This document shows, one piece after another, positions 23,353-27,000 of a DNA stretch of 27,000 nucleotides; positions within the stretch are counted from its first letter, which is position 1; each line of letters opens with the position of its first letter. The notes beneath the pieces were generated by a model, which was not told the DNA's origin, searched no databases, and saw only the letters and a list, made by a program, of their open reading frames with translations. The position numbers and the translations under genes were made by a program. The stretch is taken from positions 1-27,000 of the forward strand of contig CAXAHJ010000056.1 in NCBI GenBank assembly GCA_963968595.1. Direction: 5' to 3'. The stretch comes from GCA-2730975 sp937893275 (GTDB taxonomy: Bacteria > Verrucomicrobiota > Verrucomicrobiia > Opitutales > Seribacteraceae).

Positions 23353-24123
23353 ATGGATCACTCCTTGACCCCGCAAACCGTAATCGTGGTACCGGCCCGG
23401 TTGGCTTCCGTTCGCTTCCCCGGCAAACTTTTGGCGGAGGTGTCCGAGAAACCCCTGGTTCTCTGGACAGCCGTACGAATCGCTCGAGAAGCTCCTGAGT
23501 TTCCACTTTGGTTTGCGGTGGACAGCGAGGAGATCGGCGATGTCTTGAGCAACGCAGGTTTTTCGACTATTCTTACCAATCCGGACTTGCCCAGCGGCAC
23601 AGACCGCATCGCGGCAGCCAACGAGATCATCGGGGCGGAACGATTAATCAACGTCCAGGCAGATGAACCTCTTGTCACTCGCAGTCAAATACTCGCCTTG
23701 ACTGAAGCGATTGAAAAAACCGGGTCCGATATGTCCACTTTGGCCACACCCATAGTCAAGTCGGATGACTTCAAGGATTCGAATGTCGTGAAGGTCGTAC
23801 GAGACGCTAATGGATTTGCGATGTATTTTTCGCGTGCATCAATTCCTTATCCACGAGACGATTCGGAAGCGGCGGAAAAGAAGACTCTGCCCTTGCTTCG
23901 TCACCTCGGAATATATGGTTACACGGCTGAATTCCTTCGCGCCTTTACAGTTCTCCCGCAAGGGAATCTGGAAAAGGTTGAAAAGCTCGAACAATTGCGG
24001 GCGTTGGAAAACGGGCGTCGCATTGCCGTGGTATTGACGGATGATCTTTCAATCGGTGTGGATACTCCCGGGGACTTGGAACGGGTCGCTCCTTTGCTCC
24101 TTGCTTCGGAAGCAGAAGTCTGA
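23353..24123 (+). CDS. kdsB: 3-deoxy-manno-octulosonate cytidylyltransferase
   Basis: A 256-residue enzyme that activates Kdo with CTP to give CMP-Kdo for lipopolysaccharide core assembly. The nucleotide-binding VIVVPARLASVRFPGK lies at 9-24. NVQADEPLV holds the metal-binding Asp, with Ala where most family members have Gly. MYFSRASIPYPRD, HLGIYGY and the C-terminal EKLEQLRALENG, then GVDTPGDLERV, complete the family pattern. ATG 23353 has a good ribosome binding site and gives the normal N-terminus. The stop shares one base with the following permease start, linking Kdo activation to LPS export in one transcript. Confidence 0.96.
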   Translation: MDHSLTPQTVIVVPARLASVRFPGKLLAEVSEKPLVLWTAVRIAREAPEFPLWFAVDSEEIGDVLSNAGFSTILTNPDLPSGTDRIAAANEIIGAERLINVQADEPLVTRSQILALTEAIEKTGSDMSTLATPIVKSDDFKDSNVVKVVRDANGFAMYFSRASIPYPRDDSEAAEKKTLPLLRHLGIYGYTAEFLRAFTVLPQGNLEKVEKLEQLRALENGRRIAVVLTDDLSIGVDTPGDLERVAPLLLASEAEV

Positions 24124-25319
24124 TGATCAGGAGTCCACTACTTTTTCGTTACTTGTTCCGAGAGGTGAGCATCGCCACTTCGGTTTCTTTTGCAGTAGTG
24201 TGTGTGATTTTATTTTATGGAAATGTCGTCCGGAACGACGAATATTTCCTCCAGGCTCTTTTCCATTCGCCCGAAACCTTTTTCACCCTGTCCGGATTAT
24301 TGATACCCTATGCCGCCGCCTATGCCTTGCCCTTGGGGTTTGTTGTCGGGCTGCTGCTCTCGCTCGGGCGAATGTCGGCCGACAAGGAAATCCTGGCCAT
24401 GCGTACCGTCGGTCTAGGCATGGGGACATTGCTTTACCCCGTAATCTTGCTGGCGCTCTTGTTCTCTGTCCTCAGTGTCTTTTTGGTCGGGGAGTGGGGG
24501 CCTCGCAGTCGAGCGCTCTTTGATTTGCGAAAAACCGAAATCGTTTTGAACAGCCTCGATCTCATCTTGAGGCGTGACGGTGTTCTGACCTTCGATATTC
24601 CTCCCGTAGCCGAGGAAGGAAATGCTCAAGATCCATCAGCCGCTTTACGTTCGCTGATGGGACCCGAGGTCAGGCGATGCGGACTTGCGGCGGGTAATGT
24701 GGAAGGCGACGTTTGGCGAGATTTGAGACTTTCCTTTCGTGATGATTCTGACCGTATGGTGGGAGTGCTGTCCGCTCGATCCGCAAAAGTTGGTCGCGAT
24801 ACCGTTCGGGGCGTATTAGCTTTGCATTTAGAGGGAATAGACCTTGAGGGCGACTTCAACTCTTCAGCTTCCGAAAGTGCCCGCAGCCCGTCTTTCGTTG
24901 CCTTCGAGTCTTGGAGCGAACCTCTCGAACTGCCCCTCACCGGCGGTTCTGCCCGCACTAGCTTCAAGAGGCTAGGCTACTCTCAGTTGTACCAAGCCTA
25001 TCTCGATTCGGTCAACGAAGACCAACGCCTAGAGATTGCCATCCTCCTCAACAAGAACCTTGCCCTTGGATGTTCTCCCATTTGTTTGGCGATTATGGCA
25101 TTGCCTTTGTCCCTCCGGGTCGGTCGTCGAGAAACCATGCTCAACGCCGGCATCGCTCTTTGTTTCGCAATGTTTTATTTCTTCTTGGTCACTTTTCTGC
25201 CCGAGGCGCTACGCGATTTCAGTAACCTTCGGCCTGCTCTTTGGTCTTGGGGGCCAAATGCTCTTTGCGCGTGCGGGGGAGCTTGGATGTTAGCGAAACC
25301 TGATCGAATTGCAATTTAA
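24123..25319 (+). CDS. lptF: LptF/LptG-type lipopolysaccharide export permease
   Basis: A 398-residue inner-membrane protein of the YjgP/YjgQ family. Three N-terminal helices (about 13-32, 55-80, 98-120) contain the family pattern LFREVSIATSVSF, ALPLGFVVGLLLSLGRMSADKEILAMRTVG, including the coupling segment that contacts LptB. A periplasmic beta-jellyroll domain (about 125-300) and three C-terminal helices follow (about 310-390). With LptG and LptB it extracts LPS from the inner membrane. LptF and LptG cannot be told apart firmly here, so the symbol is provisional. It starts within the kdsB stop (TGATG). Confidence 0.9.
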   Translation: MIRSPLLFRYLFREVSIATSVSFAVVCVILFYGNVVRNDEYFLQALFHSPETFFTLSGLLIPYAAAYALPLGFVVGLLLSLGRMSADKEILAMRTVGLGMGTLLYPVILLALLFSVLSVFLVGEWGPRSRALFDLRKTEIVLNSLDLILRRDGVLTFDIPPVAEEGNAQDPSAALRSLMGPEVRRCGLAAGNVEGDVWRDLRLSFRDDSDRMVGVLSARSAKVGRDTVRGVLALHLEGIDLEGDFNSSASESARSPSFVAFESWSEPLELPLTGGSARTSFKRLGYSQLYQAYLDSVNEDQRLEIAILLNKNLALGCSPICLAIMALPLSLRVGRRETMLNAGIALCFAMFYFFLVTFLPEALRDFSNLRPALWSWGPNALCACGGAWMLAKPDRIAI

Positions 25320-25468
25320 TGAGAACTTTTTCAATTCGTAAGGTATTGACTTATAAGGCATAGCGAAGCAAATTGAGATTTCCTTTGATAACTTACTAAA
25401 AAAAAACGTATCATTTTCCATAGTTTGGCTAATATAGATAAAGCTAGCTTCTTAACATTAACCACTTC

Positions 25469-27000
25469 ATGACCATGAAGATTAAAACAAATCACCCACT
25501 TGCCGTCGCATTTTCTTTCCTGCTCGGTTTTATTTTCACCATCTCTCTCGCTGCCGACGAGGTCGCGCAGGTGAGTGGAGCTGCTAGCCTATCCGTTCCC
25601 GCGGGATCTTCCTCTAATCCTAGTTACAAGGTAGCTAGCATCGGAATTTCCGGCGACCCTTTATATGAGGGTGCCGTTGCCAGTGTGAGCGGAAACATCC
25701 TCACCTTTGAGACATCCACCGATAGTGATGGTGTAACCATTAACCCTTTTGTCCCATCCGCATTGGCCGCAGGTGTCGCTCGCTTGAAGGCGGCAATTGG
25801 TGGAGGTTCAGTCACAGGTCTTACGGATGAAGGAGGTTCACCCATTTCAGGAACCAATACGGAAAGTTCCGGTTTGGATAATTCCACCCCCCCCACTATT
25901 ACGATTGACGATCCGGACTCGGGTGACGATGCGGCCACCGCCACCGCCACGGTGTCGGGTGGCAAGATTACCGGGATTACCATAACTAACGCAGGCTCTG
26001 GCTACACGACCGTACCTGAGGTAACGGTGAATTGCGGTCCGTATCTCATTCGAGTCACTGAGAGTGGATCCGACAACGAGGGACGCTCTTTTCTTGTTTC
26101 TTCCAACACAGCAACGACTATAACGGTCAGTAATCCCAATAGTGATAACCTTTCCAATATTTTTGAAACAGATTACACTGTGGAAATCATAAGAGCTACC
26201 ACTTTGGGCGAAGCTTTTGGGACGGGGACTCCTCTTCTTGGCAGCGGAAGCAGTCGTGCCGCCGATTTGATCTATTTATGGAGTTCTTCCTCGCGTATTT
26301 ATGTTCCCTACTACCATTTCGCCGGCAGCGGTCGAAAACCCATGGGTTGGTACAATCAATTAAACCGTGCTCCTACTCCTCTTAACGACACGGTCGTTTG
26401 GCCTGACGAGGGGTTCATCATCGCTCGTAAAGCTACTTCTGCACTTAATTTGTCATCGGATAGTTCTGTTTTATCTACTGACCAGAAAATGCAATTGCCT
26501 GCAGCTGGGGAACAATTCGTAATGAATAATCCCTTCGGGACGGATATTCTTTTTACTGAATTGCTTTCTCCCACCAATATCGGAACTGGTAATGATAAAT
26601 TCAAGCCTGCGGTCGATGCCAGTGGAGACACTGGAGACAATGTATTTCTGCTTGAAGGAAGCGCTTGGGCAAAGTATTGGTACAAGTCAGGCGTTAATGT
26701 CGGTATCACTAGAGTCGCGACTGCGTCTGCTAAGGCTCCTGGAGGCGGAACTATGTCCAGTAGCGATGTATCTTTGGCCTCTGGGTCAGTTTCAAATATT
26801 CAAACATGTAACGCCGCTGGTAATGTTGTATATTCTGAAGCTAATGCATCAGATTATAGCAAGGTGACGATCGGAGGAACCGTTCCTGCTGCAGGATTCA
26901 CTATAACATTCCATGATATTCGCGGACGCAGAATCAACGAAGATGGAAGTATGGAACTTGATGTTGATCGCAACGAGGTTTCCGCCGGAAACGGTTTGAA
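25469..27000 (+). CDS. TIGR02597-like secreted protein, partial (runs off window)
   Basis: An open frame of 510 codons from ATG 25469 (or 25475) to the window end, with no stop. A signal peptide (MKIK, hydrophobic run, ending near SLAADE) is followed by a beta-rich sequence: VPAGSSSNPSYKVASIG, YEGAVASVSGNILTF, LIRVTESGSDNEGRSFLVSS, DLIYLWSSSSRIYVPYYH and VVWPDEGFIIARKA. This order matches the TIGR02597 family, which is expanded in Verrucomicrobiota and of unknown function. An extra segment (about 90-190) with ITGITITNAGSGYTTVPEVTV, a short beta module found in many unrelated proteins, interrupts the first part. There is a Gly/Ser/Thr bias throughout. The upstream gap (25320-25468) shows only a TTGACT at 25346 as a promoter hint. 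The family call is by remembered pattern. Confidence 0.8.
   Translation, partial: MTMKIKTNHPLAVAFSFLLGFIFTISLAADEVAQVSGAASLSVPAGSSSNPSYKVASIGISGDPLYEGAVASVSGNILTFETSTDSDGVTINPFVPSALAAGVARLKAAIGGGSVTGLTDEGGSPISGTNTESSGLDNSTPPTITIDDPDSGDDAATATATVSGGKITGITITNAGSGYTTVPEVTVNCGPYLIRVTESGSDNEGRSFLVSSNTATTITVSNPNSDNLSNIFETDYTVEIIRATTLGEAFGTGTPLLGSGSSRAADLIYLWSSSSRIYVPYYHFAGSGRKPMGWYNQLNRAPTPLNDTVVWPDEGFIIARKATSALNLSSDSSVLSTDQKMQLPAAGEQFVMNNPFGTDILFTELLSPTNIGTGNDKFKPAVDASGDTGDNVFLLEGSAWAKYWYKSGVNVGITRVATASAKAPGGGTMSSSDVSLASGSVSNIQTCNAAGNVVYSEANASDYSKVTIGGTVPAAGFTITFHDIRGRRINEDGSMELDVDRNEVSAGNGL

Noticed and set aside
25346..25374. Promoter with -35 TTGACT for the TIGR02597-like gene
   Set aside because: The -10 at 17 bp spacing would be CAAATT, a poor match, so no promoter was called.

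Overview
The window looks like ordinary chromosome from a Verrucomicrobiota bacterium, probably of the Opitutae/Puniceicoccales type. This is inferred from four things: a TIGR02597-like secreted protein, a DksA-like protein with a long lysine-rich N-terminus lying between ileS and lspA, Trp-rich surface-protein motifs of the kind seen in this phylum, and start codons that mostly lack a Shine-Dalgarno sequence. LPS genes (kdsB, lptF) indicate a diderm envelope. No phage, integrase, transposase, CRISPR array or reverse transcriptase was found in the window.

Layout. 1-1278: the 3' part of a 23S rRNA gene, the 5S rRNA gene and a strong terminator. 1325-1420: a 31-codon bS22/mS38-type ribosomal microprotein gene. 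1521-2555: a polyprenyl diphosphate synthase. 2644-4935: a tight cluster of an ECF sigma factor, a one-helix membrane protein in the anti-sigma position, and a secreted HtrA/PDZ protein that has lost all three catalytic residues. 5020-6636: class I fumarase. 6868-10277: a two-gene unit encoding a small exported protein and a 937-residue secreted LRR / InlB-like / Trp-motif / SUMF1 protein. Its 3' end resembles the variable region of a diversity-generating retroelement (DGR) target. 10278-10718 is a gene-free stretch holding a post-stop hairpin, a decayed remnant of a paralogous Trp-motif protein and two inverted repeats. 10719-11864: a DUF4143-type ATPase. 11878-13118 (minus strand): Nif3-like protein and aroQ.

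13236-15462: an initiator-like tRNA-Met with unusual acceptor bases, a two-stem structured RNA in front of rpsB, rpsB with a long acidic tail, and tsf. 15556-16587 (minus): a YrbG-type Na+/Ca2+ exchanger. 16728-21088: ileS, the DksA-like gene and lspA. This IleS has a Thr in place of the second HIGH histidine and only two of the four C-terminal zinc cysteines. 21141-23252 (minus): trpB followed by yicC. 23353-25319: kdsB overlapping an LptF/LptG-type permease, an LPS unit. 25469 to the end: the 5' part of a TIGR02597-like secreted protein.

Most of the window is housekeeping: translation, envelope assembly, and central and aromatic metabolism. The accessory part is roughly 6.6-11.9 kb. The observations I rate highest are the DGR-like 3' end of the SUMF1 gene, the sigma/anti-sigma/dead-protease cluster, and a run of translation and transcription components with altered conserved residues (IleS, the DksA-like protein, tRNA-fMet, S2).
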